Positions 10,768 to 22,027 of a stretch of DNA of 64,000 bases are shown here, one piece after another. Within the stretch, counting starts at the first letter, position 1; each line of letters opens with the position of its first letter. The position numbers and the translations under genes are program-made. Under the pieces are notes generated by a model. It did no database searches. It was not told the DNA's origin and worked only from the letters and a program-made list of their open reading frames with translations. This DNA is from Guillardia theta CCMP2712. Its lineage: Eukaryota; Cryptophyceae; Pyrenomonadales; Geminigeraceae. The stretch lies in the NCBI RefSeq assembly GCF_000315625.1, contig NW_005434588.1:5925-69924 (forward strand). The letters run 5' to 3'.

Positions 10768-11578
10768 TTACTTCACAACTCCAAAAGGGTCATTACTTGG
10801 TCGACCTCCTGGACAAATCTGCAACAGACGTCAAGACGTATGATGATGTCAAGAAAGGAGAGATTACGAGATCTTCTTTCCAAAGTCCCTCATAAATATG
10901 TCCATCTGACCAGACCATTTTCCCATATCCATGACGAAGATTTTTTTTCAGTTGACCAATGTACCTGTCTCCGTTTGCATACCATACTGATCCCAAGCCA
11001 TGCATCTGCAAGTCTAGACAAGTACCGAAGTATCGGTCACCATCGGCATGTAAAACTTTTCTGATTACGATACTTCCGTTATTGGTCGAAGACATTGATC
11101 TCAATGACGGAGAGCGGATTTTGCTTTTTGAGTGAGTGTTGGAATTGATCTTTTCATTTTGCACATTTTCAGACACTTCGTTTTTCATAAAGTCATTGGA
11201 TATCATCTCCACTGCAAACTTGCACTGTGTTGTGAAGCTTTCGAACATACTCGCAATATCGTCGAAGCCTTTCTTTGACGAGGTTCTGCGCTGATTCAAT
11301 ATTTTCATCATATCGCTCTCGGTTATAAAAGTTTCGGTAAGAACTAATTCCTGGACTGAAGTCCTTTGCTTTTTGCCCTGCTGCTCTTGATGTGAAATGG
11401 AGTTTGTTTGAATGCGACTGGACGCTGAACCAATATTTGGTAACTTGTTCTCCTGATTTTCTACCGAGAGAGAAAGTGTTGCAGTTTCCCGTTCTCTTTT
11501 TCGGTGTAAAGCTGATGGCTTTCCTGGTACATCGCAGGCCTCTTTGCGTAATTGGTGAGGAGGGGAGAGCATTCTCAT
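10768..11578 (-). CDS. MORN-repeat protein
   Basis: ATG at 11576-11578 starts MRMLSPPHQLRKEACDVPGK. The N-terminal 170 residues are polar, without a recognised domain (contains SMFESFTTQCKFAVEM). About three MORN repeats then follow: DGDRYFGTCLDLQMHGLGSV, YANGDRYIGQLKKNLRHGYG and SDGHIYEGLWKED. These show the YxGxxxxxxxHGxG spacing typical of proteins that bind membranes or scaffold cytoskeleton in protists. An intron follows KEDL. The last exon reads ICPGGRPSNDPFGVVK and stops at 10768-10770. At about 250 residues this is a small MORN protein, without a kinase or histone-methyltransferase domain. Confidence 0.82.
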
Positions 11579-12000
11579 TTCGATTTTTTCCGATTTTGAC
11601 GTAAAATTGTTGCAAATCGATTCAAGATAAGAAGAATGTGGGAGAATGATATGTTAGGTGTTGTATTGTAGTCTTGAATGTGAAAACAATATGATATGAC
11701 CGATTACCTGTTTGAGTAAATGTACCTGTGCTGCATCATACATGCCAATGCTTTTTTAACGGCTGTTTCACCTCGGAGGGTCCAGGGTGTTCATATTACT
11801 TTTATTATTAACTGAAAAAGAAAGGCAAACCGGAGCAAGGGAGGACGAGGATAAACCCTACAAACCCGCCTCAATAAAATACTAGGAAACGAAGGAGGCA
11901 GTGAAAATCGCTACTACAACCACGCAAGCGACGGCATGCTGAGCAGGGGAACAAGGATCAGGACTGTGACAAAGAGCACTGTAGATGCAAGGCCGCTGAG
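11579..12000. other. Gene-free region upstream of the MORN gene
   Basis: Mostly AT-rich with no supported exon. It should include the promoter of the minus-strand MORN gene. No clear core element could be picked out. Confidence 0.4.
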
Positions 12001-12004
12001 GTCG

Positions 12005-12135
12005 GCCTGCTCAAGGCAGGTCAGCGCCGGGCCGCCCCGCTGGCTCAAGGCAGAGTCAGCGGCCTGCTCAAGCGGCAGGTCCCGGAACCTGCTCAAGGCA
12101 GGTCAACCTGCTGAGTCAAGTTTAGGGTTTAGGGA
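12005..12135. repeat. CTGCTCAAGGCAGGTC repeat cluster ending in telomere-like motif
   Basis: Variants of CTGCTCAAGGCAGGTC recur at irregular spacing (about 12008, 12038, 12064 and 12091). At about 12120 the tract is followed by GTTTAGGGTTTAGGG, two units of the plant/algal telomere repeat TTTAGGG. It reads as noncoding interstitial repeat DNA. Confidence 0.7.
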
Positions 12136-12179
12136 GGCGAGACTCAGAGCGAGGAAGGAGACGGGGCGTGCCCGTACCG

Positions 12180-12345
12180 AGCTTGAGCTGAGCCGCGGGG
12201 ACCGTACCGTACGGGCGGCTTGACGCAAGACATCACGGCGAAGAAGCCTCAGTGAGACGGTGCCGCGGTGGCACTGCCGGCAGGCCGGGCCCCGGGGCCC
12301 GGGCCCGCCGGGCGGCGGCGCCCCGGCATGTCGGCCGCTAATGAT
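12180..12345. repeat. Very GC-rich dispersed repeat
   Basis: Nearly pure G+C in the core (GGGCCCCGGGGCCCGGGCCC around 12288-12308) and preceded by ACCGTACCGTACGGG. Similar tracts are at 43925-43995 and 48500-48870; the last also has GGTACCGTACGGT. Both this copy and the 48.5-kb copy are followed within about 20-60 bp by the same AT-rich motif TTTACTCAAAGTTAAGTTAA, so the two parts seem to travel together. Confidence 0.65.
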
Positions 12346-12357
12346 TGCGCTGACCTC

Positions 12358-12490
12358 CTTTACTCAAAGTTAAGTTAAAAATCAGCAAGAGGACAAAATC
12401 CTGCCAATTATAAAAACAAAAAGGTGCTCATTTTAAAAAAGGATAATTCTAAATCAAGTCGTACGAAATTTAACTTAACCTCGAGTAAAG
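12358..12490. mobile_element. MITE-like element with terminal inverted repeats
   Basis: The left end (12359-12382) begins TTTACTCAAAGTTAAGTTAA. The right end (12466-12489) is its imperfect reverse complement, ending TTAACTTAACCTCGAGTAAA. The element is about 130 bp, AT-rich and without coding capacity, as expected of a non-autonomous DNA transposon. Related termini occur at 48915-48940 and, inverted, at about 26224-26254. No clear target-site duplication could be fixed by eye. Confidence 0.6.
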
Positions 12491-13600
12491 AGAGGATCGC
12501 AACGTTTCGATATCTCGGTAAAAGCCGACGAGCGGCGCGTTCCACACAGCGTACACATGGCGTGCGCAGCCTAGTCCGACTTCCTTCTCGTGTGCCTCTG
12601 CCTCTCCATCTGACTGACAACATAATATCAATTATCATCCTGAGACAGCAAGATTGTGTTACTGAAAGCTTTCCTGTTGTGTGTTGAACGAGGACAATGA
12701 TAACGAACACAAATGTATTTGTTCAACTGTACGTATGATTAACATACAGCATCTTTCCATAGTACATGCATATGTTCAAGAACAGGCAGAGGTGAAGAGG
12801 ATATTCCAACGGGCTAACGTCACCGTTTCCTGTGCATGTGTCAAGCCAAGCAGATTCCAGTGAGTTCATCTGCGGTCACCATGGATTGGAGACATGAATC
12901 CTGAAGGGGACACAAATATCGTGAGCATTTGCTTGAATTTAGGAAGCTCATTCATAAAAGGTTTCATACTGTACGTTTCATGCTGTTGATTTCCTGCATT
13001 GACAGCATCAGGGCTCTCATCTCTCATGCAATATCCCTGATGCTGGAATCTCATCATTGTGAGTGCAACGCAACCTTCGCATACGCTAGGGTCATCTGCA
13101 TTTTAACCTAGATCTTAAAAAAACCCTTTCTCCAGGTTAACTAAACTTGGAAAGACCTCTACCACAGTGAGACTTTTTGAGTACACAAGAGCTACAAATA
13201 TATTTTTTTATAAATTAGTAGGATTTTAGCCACTTCGGCCGCTGCATAAAACTACTTTGACGCTACATAAGTAGGGGTACTCTCCCCCTCCGCGACTGTC
13301 AATACGATGGATCGGATATTTCAGATTACCACTGCGGACTCCTCGCAGCCAAGTATCATTCTACTAGTAAAGCATTATTAAGTATACAATGTTTTAGCCC
13401 CTTTACTAAGAATGTACCCTCCTCTCCATTTCGACAGACGATCTGAGGAGGGGCAGGAGACCAGATGCTCGGAGGGTAGCAGTGAGGAAAGAACAGAGCA
13501 GAGACAGGTTGGGAGAGAATAGGAGAAGAGGGGGGAAGAGAGAAGAGTGAGAGAGGGGGGAGATGGCGAAGAGAGGAAAGGAGAGGAAAGAAAGGAAGAA
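12491..13600. other. Gene-free region
   Basis: AT-rich; small frames here have no family resemblance. A short purine tract (13500-13600) precedes the next gene. Confidence 0.45.
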
Positions 13601-13836
13601 GGCCGGAAGAAAGAACTTCAAGTAGGCGACGAATACAATTTTGCTCAACATCGAAATACGATGGAAAGCAATCAGGTTTCTCCCGAAGTAGGAATGATTG
13701 CTGAAGACATCAGCGGCTCTGCTGGCTCGATCCGCGATGAAGACATGGAAGTATCCGTGGCAATCCAATCGGACTCCACTCCAGTTCTCATCTCCCCTGG
13801 GATCAACGACAAGATTTTACTTCCGACTTCGTCCGA

Positions 13837-16800
13837 ATGTATACTCAAATGCCAGGGAACTACATGCAGCGAAGCCTCGAAAAGAGTGTCATTTTCCAAA
13901 AGAGACCATCGCTCGTCCTATTTTCGCAGGACCCCATCTCAGCAGCGATGGCGCTGATTGGGTTTCGGTTCTTGCTCTTTGCCGGAGGGTTTGCTTGGAT
14001 TGTTGCAATAGCGCTCAAGGTAAAGGAGGTGCACGGGTCGAGGTATTTCGCGTACCTGATTGAGGAGAGAGTGCGACAGTTTTCCATGGCAGACATGACG
14101 GAAACAGGAAAGCTAGCATGTGGTTGGGAGTCGTTCTTGGAGGTGTTTTCCAACTTCCTTGTTGGTGTGGTTGCTATGGCTGCAGGAATATTGAGTATGG
14201 TGAGTGTGAGGCTGGTCAAGCAGGTGAGAAGTTGTGTGGAGAAAGATGTTGATTGCTGAAGTTCTTTGGCTTGCTTGCAGGTCATCGTGGTGGGTGGACT
14301 GATAGATGCGGCTTGCAACTTGTGTGTGTTCATACAGATGATGCTCGCGGTACGCAAAAGGACGGTGATGGGGACGTCATGGTATGTGTTCTTAATCGCC
14401 ATGCTCACGGTGAGAAAGAGGCATGCAAGTTGTCAAGCATGTTGATTGAATCTGGTATTGGCAGGACTTGTTGATATTTCCCCTGCCTCTGATCCGATGG
14501 GAAGCATACACAATTGAGCTGATAGCGGCGGGTTCGCTCATTCGAATCATTAGCATTGCTGCAAGCTCGACAGTACCGTACAAGTGCCTTGCTATCTTTG
14601 TGTTCTTTTCGACGTTGCTTGGATTGCGAGAGGGGCTTCGGAGAAGGACGAAGAACAAGGCAGCGGGTCTCGGAGAGCAGTTCGACCAAGAATGGAGGCA
14701 GTTGAGAGATCTGGATGCGATACTGAAGCTCAAGGAGGCTGTCAGCCGAGCACAAGTTAGATCAAGAACGACTCAAGGAGGTGGAGAAGGAGGAGGAGGG
14801 GGAGCCTCGTTCACATGGCTCAGACGACAGTCCCTGCTGGCTCCTCTACCATCGACCTCTACGTCTTCGTCACAGCCGAGCATGATAGTTCAGTACGCGC
14901 AGGAGTGTCAGGGCAAGGATCTAGATCAGCTGTATGCCCAGGCGGTACTTGTGTCCCCCTTGTTCTTGAGCAAGGTACAGTCGTGGGCGGAGGCGAGCGA
15001 CGGATATTTTCTCATGAACATCCCGTCGGCAAAGAGGAAGCACTACCTTCGATGGCGAGACTGCAAAGGCGACAGCTCCAAGCTTTCTCGAATCAAATGG
15101 GCGTCCATCAAGAACGCTAACCGAGCCATCGAGAAGATTTTGCTGTTGTGCAATGGCGACACGTCGAAGCTGACGGATATCGTGCGGCAGACGATCGTGT
15201 TCAAAGAGCTGCGGCAGCTTGTCGAGTGCGTGGAGGTCATCATCAATGACTCGGAAGTGGAGGTGGTGAGGATCAAGAACCGGCTCGACCCGGACTACGA
15301 CGCGTCGACGTCGGGAGGCTACAGGGACGTGGGGATAAACTTGCGGGTGATCCACGAGGGGGCGAAGAGGTGGGGGGTAGCTGGGCACGTCTGCGAGTTG
15401 AGACTGACGGTACAGTCGCTTCATTCCCTCATGGACTCACAGAATCATACGCTGCATTTGTCGATGAAGAATGTTCTTCGTTTCAGGCAATCGCAAGGGG
15501 ATGAGATAACCATGAAAGAACAGCAAGGAGAGAGAATGCAGGATAGGAGGAGACGGTCGTCGTCGACGTTGGAGACATTGCTTCCTACCCACATGTCAAG
15601 CTCCATGGGTTACTCAAAGTCCCTCGCGCAGGAGAAGTCCGACATTGCGCTGCTGATCTACAAGAGCATGTATCCCGGCAACATTCTGGACAAATACCTG
15701 ACGTCGTCTGGTCATGGTGTAGCCAAAGCTGACACGACAAGCATTCTGTACTCGTCCCACCCGCTAAAGAATGTCCTGCACAAGACTCTGTTCCAGCTGC
15801 TGCTGCTGCTTGCGGGGATTGGTTTTATCATCCTTTGCAGCAACAACTTTCGTTTAAAATCACTCTTCACAAATCACATTGTACCTTTTGGGCACGCAAG
15901 GATCACATTTGAAGGGTATGTGGACGCTAACGTCTCTATCAAAGACCGTGGTATGACGATCGAAGACTTCCTTCTTGTCAAAGATACATGCCACGTGTAC
16001 AACTGGACTTCATCCGTGACAGTCGCGAACAAGGTCTTCTTTACATTCCCTCATGTGGTCTATCCCAATGGCTTGAAGTTTAAGCTGACTCCAGCGCTCA
16101 TCTCGTACCTCAAGACAGATGCGCTCGCTATCGACTATCTGAGCGCGGAGGGCATTGATGACGTGACAGTTGCAAGAATGGAATGGCAATCAGTCTCTCC
16201 TTCTACGGTCAGCTGCAAACGGTTTCCCTCGTTGCCTCTTTGTCATTCAGAATTTTTGCTTCATGCCGACGAATCTCTTCTTATCGACTTGCGCTTCACC
16301 TGGCAAGCAATCTGCATATTCCTCATTGCGGTGTTTCAGATTTTATGCTGTCTAGGAGCCGCATTCTTCGCTCGGCTCGGAAAGGTTCGGCTTGCAAAGT
16401 TCGCGTTTACCTCGGCCTTCCACCTCGTCGGGCTTTGTGAGATCTTCACTGCTTTGTCCCCAGAGTCTCTGTATGGCAATTGGAAAGACTTTTACATGGC
16501 ATGGGGAGTCCTCGACGTGTGGGTGGGTCTTGTGGTTCAGTTCCAAGAGCGCTACATGCTCAAGGCCTTCGTCGTCTACTGCACGATCACGGCGTTCTTG
16601 CCTCCTCTAGCTCAATACAATTGGGATGCGTCCAAGCTCAAGGAGTCAGACATCGGGTTGAGCAGCCTAGTCTTGCTTGCTCTGGTTATCTTCTTCGTGT
16701 TGAACAGAAGGTTCATCGTCTACAAGTCTCGGCGGCAGATCAGAGGAGACCAGAAGATGTACGACGACTGCTGGAAGGACTTGCTATCCCGGGAGCAAAC

Positions 16801-17569
16801 TGAGCAGCTCTTGAGCTCCCTCAAGATCACCTGCGGATGGGTAAGGCCGCAGCCAGCGCTGCAGTTGAAGATCTTCGATGCCTTGTGCGAGGTTGAGTCG
16901 ACGATTCTTGACCCGCTGGAAAGCGTTTTGAGAAGACAAAAGAACAGCAGCTTTGCTCGAACTTACTTGAAGCGTTCAAAGCTGACGGTCATGAGGCAGG
17001 ACAGGGAGATTGAGTCCCTCGACCAGCTGTACGCTCAGGCGATTTTGTTAGAGCCCATGTTTTTGAGCAAGGTTCAGTCATGGGCAGAGGCTAGTGACGG
17101 ATGCTTTCAGGGGTTGGAAGGAAGCCTCATTCGCTGGAGGGAGTGCGCAGAAGAGGCTGAAAAGGCGTCACAGGTCAAGTGGGCGTCCATCAAGAACGCT
17201 AACCGAGCCATCGAGAAGCTCGTCAGGTCTTACTTTGGGAGAGTCTCGAAGCTCACAGACGTGGTCCGTCAGACGATCGTGTTCAAAGAGCTGCGGCAGC
17301 TTGTCGAGTGCGTGGAGGTCATCATCAACGACCCGGAAGTGGAGGTGGTGAGGATCAAGAACCGGCTCGACCCGGACTACGACGCGTCGACGTCGGGAGG
17401 CTACAGGGACGTGGGGATAAACTTGCGGGTGATCCACGAGGGGGCGAAGAGGTGGGGGGTAGCTGGGCACGTCTGCGAGCTGCAGCTGCTGCTGGAAGAG
17501 TTTGTTGCGCTGAAATCAGCGGAGGGGCACAAGAGATACGTGATCTTTAGAAACTCTAGGTGTGAATAG
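13837..17569 (+). CDS. Multi-pass membrane protein with two RelA/SpoT-like domains
   Basis: Exons 13837-14223, 14281-14409 and 14465-17569 join in phase 0 (introns 57 and 55 nt), giving about 1,206 residues. The N-terminus has several membrane segments (LLFAGGFAWIVAIAL, FLVGVVAMAAGILSM and others). A cytosolic domain follows, with LYAQAVLVSPLFLSKVQSWA, IVRQTIVFKELRQLVECVEV, RIKNRLDPDY and GGYRDVGINLRV, then GHVCEL. This order (D-V/I-R, R-x-K-N-R, GY-R-D, H-x-C-E) resembles the RelA/SpoT nucleotidyltransferase fold. A second membrane block lies at about residues 610-880 (LLLLLAGIGFIILCS, ICIFLIAVFQILCCLG, LVLLALVIFFVLNRR). The second domain copy ends the protein. Catalysis is unproven. An upstream ATG at 13661 in another frame might be an extra exon. 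Confidence 0.65.
15094..15401 (+). repeat. First copy of intragenic near-identical repeat
   Basis: Encodes the first RelA/SpoT-like core. Compared by eye with 17179-17486, long stretches are identical; from about 15190 to 15396 only a few bases differ, for example GACTCGGAA versus GACCCGGAA. Sequences just outside are clearly diverged, so the core was homogenised after the domain duplication. Confidence 0.8.
17179..17486 (+). repeat. Second copy of intragenic near-identical repeat
   Basis: Second core of the same protein, matching 15094-15401. The intervening part of each unit, coding for LLCNGDTSKLTDIV versus RSYFGRVSKLTDVV, has diverged, whereas the flanking blocks are identical. Confidence 0.8.
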
Positions 17570-18120
17570 CAACAGAGAATTGAGGAACAACAGGGAGGGA
17601 AGTGAAGGAAAGGATTGAGTCAACGGTAACCTTACGGTGACAATCTCTGCATATGATGTCACGGAATCAGAATAAAAAATCAGCGAAGAGTGTTTCACAT
17701 GAGAAACCAAACAGATTCGAAAATCAACCGAATGATACTGTGATCTATTCGATACACTTCCACCTCCTTTCACTATATTCTTCTCTTCCACCTTCTCTCC
17801 ATCCTCTCCTTTCCTTTTCTACCACCTCGTAGAATTGCTCCTATTTGCCTTTCTCTCTTCTCTAATCCCCTGTCTTAATTCCCCCACATGTAGACGATGA
17901 ACCTTCTGTTCAACACGAAGAAGACAACCAGCGCAAGCAGAGATGAACGATGACATGCAGGAAAATCTTCTTCCTTCCCCTTCCTTTTGGCGTTCAGAAT
18001 CGCATTTCTTTAAAAGATCAGCAAAACATATTGCAATGGAAAAAGCATTTCAGTAGTCATCAGTCCTCATAGAGATTAATCAGAGCTGCTTCGAAAGAAG
18101 AAAATAAAACACGAATACTG
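17570..18120. other. Intergenic region
   Basis: C+T-rich in 17755-17880. No gene supported. Confidence 0.4.
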
Positions 18121-18500
18121 CAAAAGCTTGGAATGCGGGAGAGTAGGGCTGTTGTTTGTTCTGTCAGTGGCCAAGAAAATGCTGTTGCTGATGTTTTCTC
18201 AAGAAGTTCTTGCAAGTCCAGTTTCATCTCTGCATTGTCCACGAGATCCGATGGTATTCCTGTTTTATTGCGTCATCCTGCTCAAAAGGGTTTGAGTTCC
18301 CTGCAAGATTCAAACCAGATGAATGAAATCTTTGACGGAAGGCAGGGAGATTTCAGAAAATTGTACAACTGGATCGAGTCTACCAACCTCGAGAGGATCA
18401 CAATGGAAGCCGGATCCCAGTCTGGCGCTGTGGATTTCCAGATCTTCATCGGGCTGAAGTGTTTGCAAAGGACGGAACCAAGAGTGACGTTGAGCTGAGA
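18121..18500 (+). pseudogene. Fragment related to the 18.9-kb gene
   Basis: An open stretch from 18133 reads SVSGQENAVADVFSRSS and later STNLERITMEAGSQSGAVDF. The block LERITMEA recurs in the next gene (FTDLERITMEAASPSSQEDM). This looks like a diverged tandem relative or remnant. It stops at 18498. A hydrophobic tail frame (18520-18713) is of doubtful meaning. Confidence 0.35.
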
Positions 18501-18749
18501 CAAGTGGCTCTCGTTGTGATGAGGTTGGCCTGTGTTATGTTTGCGTCCCGTGTGCCTCCGTCTTTTGCACTTTGGTTGCTCCGTCCATTTGCCCAGCGAA
18601 AAGGGTTCATCGTATCCTTTGTGCGATACACCAACGGGAGCATAAACCTCATCCTAAAGGGCTGCTTGTACTTCTTACTGTATCTTCACAAGGAGAAACG
18701 GCAACCCAATTAATTGTTGAGATCTGACGTATTTCCCATTTATTTGTGA

Positions 18750-18772
18750 GACCTAAACCCTAAACCCTCATC
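18750..18772. repeat. Interstitial telomere-like motif (CCTAAACCCTAAACCC)
   Basis: The sequence ACCTAAACCCTAAACCCTC at about 18750-18768 holds two units of the reverse complement of TTTAGGG. A weaker GGTTTAGGATTTAG lies at about 18850. The orientation is opposite to the copy at 12120. Confidence 0.7.
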
Positions 18773-18910
18773 ATCAACGGAGGTCGTGCAAGCAACGTTC
18801 ATGTCAAACATCAAAGCAAATCATGCTGAAATTGTTCTTGAGCAGAAGGGGTTTAGGATTTAGTCATCATCAAGTCGACGGCGGCATCGGGTCGCTTCAC
18901 GAGGAAGGAG

Positions 18911-19348
18911 ATGGAGGGGCTGTGCAAAGGCGGCAACACGTCCATCGCAAGAGTCAAGAGAGTCTTGTTGGAGATCGCAATCAGACTCGAGAAAGTCGAA
19001 GGGATCGACATGGAGGAGGACTCGAATACCAAGTCATGGAACGGGTCCAAGCTATGCATCTTCCTTGGCTCCACGGAGGATGTTCGACGTATGATGAAGA
19101 AGCTGCCCTTCTTTCTCGAAGGAGCAGCAACCAAGCTCGAAGCAGTCGGCTTCGACATAGAGCGGCCTGAGGCAGCTGGTCAGCGGGGCACCAGCGACGC
19201 AGCGCAGCGACAGGAGGAGAGCGAGGGAGATTGGCTGGAGTTTACAGACCTGGAGAGGATCACAATGGAGGCAGCATCTCCGTCAAGCCAAGAGGACATG
19301 CAGCTCGTCAGCGAGCTCTCAGCAGTACCCCAGAGGAGCAGGGAGTGA
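18911..19348 (+). CDS. Hypothetical protein
   Basis: ATG at 18911, 145 residues, stop at 19346-19348. It reads MEGLCKGGNTSIARVKRVLL, then a stretch with DSNTKSWNGSKLCIFLGS, and FLEGAATKLEAVGFDIERPE, ending with polar low-complexity sequence. The composition is that of a soluble globular protein. The C-terminal LERITMEA block is shared with the fragment at 18.1-18.5 kb. No family recognised; upstream exons may exist. Confidence 0.45.
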   Translation: MEGLCKGGNTSIARVKRVLLEIAIRLEKVEGIDMEEDSNTKSWNGSKLCIFLGSTEDVRRMMKKLPFFLEGAATKLEAVGFDIERPEAAGQRGTSDAAQRQEESEGDWLEFTDLERITMEAASPSSQEDMQLVSELSAVPQRSRE

Positions 19349-20073
19349 GACGCAATGTTCTCAAGGAGAGCGCTGGACTCGCGTGCAAGGAGACAGCAAG
19401 AAGGCAAGCGCTGAAGGTGGACAAGAAGGACCGACTTCTTGCAGGATATAAGCATTTCATCTTGCAGGATATAAGCATTTTAGTACCTACATGCTTGTCC
19501 CTGGCTACTCTTACCCGATCAAACAACAGGCGAACATGCCTTCATACAAGTTGCCAACCAGCCGATTTCGGCAAATCTGTTGCATGAAACTTTTGGGGAT
19601 GATGCATGATCGCTCAAGCAGATAGAGAATTTGAGGGAGGAGAAGTTTGATGAGGGAGGAGAAGTGGAGGAGGGAGAAGTGGAGGGAGGAGAAGTGGAGG
19701 GAGGAGAAGTGGGAGGGAGTAGAAGTCTGAGGAACGAGAGAGACTGGGACAGGAACGACGGCAGAATTTTCCAACTTCGAGAGTTTGACAAGGGGGCCGA
19801 AAGGCCCCAAGGGAACGGCCAGCCGAAACAGAAATAGAAGGTAGAGAGACAAAATGAAAAAGAATGGAGAGTGACGGGCGGGATGACAGGGTGACAGTGG
19901 GGGGGGATTTGAGCCAGTCATGGCGTCAAAGCAGTACTCTGGCATAACTGATGGATCATGAAATCTTAAGTTAGAGCACACGATTTACTTTCACTCCTCA
20001 CAAACAATTAAGTTTCTACCTTGGAATGCGCAAATATCAAACATTTTCCTTGTTCCTCATTCCCATGACACAT
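19349..20073. other. Intergenic region with short tandem repeats
   Basis: Holds a two-copy 23-bp direct repeat (GCAGGATATAAGCATTT at about 19440-19482) and a purine repeat of GGAGGAGAAGTGGAG units at about 19635-19725. No gene supported. Confidence 0.55.
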
Positions 20074-22027
20074 TCAATCTGTGTGTGCTTGTATAGCTTC
20101 CGACAAAAACGAGATGAAGCTGTAGGTGTGCTTTACATGAACTCCGTCGAGTAGCTCAGACACTTCATCGAGCATGTCTTCATCAAGGTCATCCAATGTC
20201 ATGCAATCTCTCAACTCCCAATCAGTTTTAAATGCACTTCCTTCGAGAATAACTGATTCTACAAATTGGACCAGGCATTGGCGTAGTGCAGCCAGTGTTT
20301 CAGTATTTGAATCCGACAACATCTCTTTGAGCTCGTGCGAATTTTTCATTTCACATCTAAAAAGTTGCGGCAATTCTTCAAAGGAACATCTCCTCGAAGT
20401 TTCAAAGAAGTTCCGAAGAGCAATGAGATGCTTCAGTTTGAGAAACTTTTCACCATTGCTTGATTCACAACACAAAAACTTCATGAGCTGAGGCCACTCC
20501 TCAAAATTTTCGTAGAGAGAGATAGTTTTTGCAAAATCAAAGATCGTGATCACTGTAGAAGAATTTCCGAACTTCTTTACGCTCGAAATGAGAATCTCAA
20601 TCACCTTTTTCATTTCTTGTACTTGCTCAAACTCTTTTGTTGCATTTTCTTCGATCCACAATTGAATTTTCTTCTTGATATACATTGGGAGATCTTAGAT
20701 AGATTCAAAGTGTAATCGCTTTCCTCGCAATACTTCGGCCAACCTTCGATGTCAATTAGTGGGATCTCCTTTGAAACTAGCCATTCTGATAACAAAAATT
20801 TAATCCATTGAGGAGATCGGAATTTCGAATTCGCAAGGGCAATATCAAGAAATTGTTCCATTTCGTCCCAAGGAATAAGAATCTTGTCTATGTTGGTGGT
20901 TTTTTGTAATTTTTCAGAAGAAATGCTTTCACGATTCGTTTGCAACATCCGAGCACAATTGTTATGCCATTCTGCAAGGGAGCGGAATATGGTCTCAGTT
21001 CGAGAAATTTCACCTCCTGCATTGCTCTGCATCCATGGAAGAATTTCAGAAATTCTTCCATTTCCCCTCTTGTGAATTCTCGTCGTGTGAGCGGGAGAGC
21101 TTTTTCATCAAGGATAGCTCGAGATTCCTTTCCTTCGTCAGCATCTTGAATCTTAACCAGTCCTCGAAAGATCACGGGAAACTTCTGGTACTTGTGTAAG
21201 GTTGAAGAATCGTTTTTCCGATCTGCAAAATATTTTAACAAACTTGTGACCAATTCTGAAGAATCTGGCTGAAATTCCATTTCTGTTATCAATTGGAAGG
21301 TTTTCAATTTTTCAGTATCATCGTGGGAACGAAGAGACAATATCTGTGGAGCAAAAGTCTCAGTCGCGATGACGTTGTCTAACTTTGCAATGGAGCTTTC
21401 TCTGTACTTTTGAAATGAGTCTTTGATCTGGTTGTTTTCTAAATTCGTTTGAACTTCAGTCAAGAACGAATAAATTTTGTCTTGGACTGTCTCTCCACCA
21501 GCAGTATTCAAGATTTCATCAACAGTCTTCATGAATGAATCTTCGCATTCTTTGCGGCACTTTGCTGTATGTAAGTCTCGTTCTGCCATTGCAAGGGTCT
21601 CAAACTGCTGTAAATTCGCTTTCTGAAGAAAACCGAACAAGAATTGTTGTGCTTCAATGTCGGATTCGAATCCGAATACATCTCGGAAGCTCTTCCAGTG
21701 CTTTTTAAGTTGTTCGATTCGTTGAGAGGTATTCGGACTGTCAGAGAGCAAAGGGAACAAAACCAGGACACACAAAAGTCGATAATGATAATTCTTCAAT
21801 CCTCGCTCTGCATGACTCCACCCTGGAGTGTACCATTCTAAGGGAATTCCTTTCAATGGTTGTGCAATTTGATCAAAAAGAAATTCCTGTTCTTGAACAT
21901 TATCTGCATCATTTGGCAAGAACACGTTTTCAGCGTTCATTCTGTGGTGACCTAATCCTCCGATGCTCTGTCCACATTCAATACATGCTAGGAAGAACGA
22001 AGAAACGACGATCCTCTTCTTCTGCAA
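20074..22027 (-). pseudogene. RNF213-like E3 ligase fragment, frameshifted and 5'-truncated
   Basis: The minus strand reads CIECGQSIGGLGHHRMN near the 5' end. This matches the last half of the RZ-type zinc finger (C-x2-C, IGG, H) that ends the catalytic region of RNF213-like ubiquitin ligases. About 600 residues of alpha-helical sequence follow. The sense passes through three frames: 22027 to about 20900, then EWHNNCARMLQTNRESISSE from about 21030, then KKKIQLWIEENATKEFEQ from about 20680 to the stop at 20074. No consensus intron explains the shifts. The 5' end meets retroelement sequence near 22.0 kb, so the AAA+ and first zinc-finger parts are missing. The region is AT-richer than its neighbours. 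Confidence 0.6.

Noticed and set aside
13547-13957. Plus-strand frame ending SSYFRRTPSQQRWR as a separate gene
   Set aside because: It overlaps the start of the membrane protein in another frame and begins in a purine-rich repeat. The part from 13661 could at most be an extra 5' exon.
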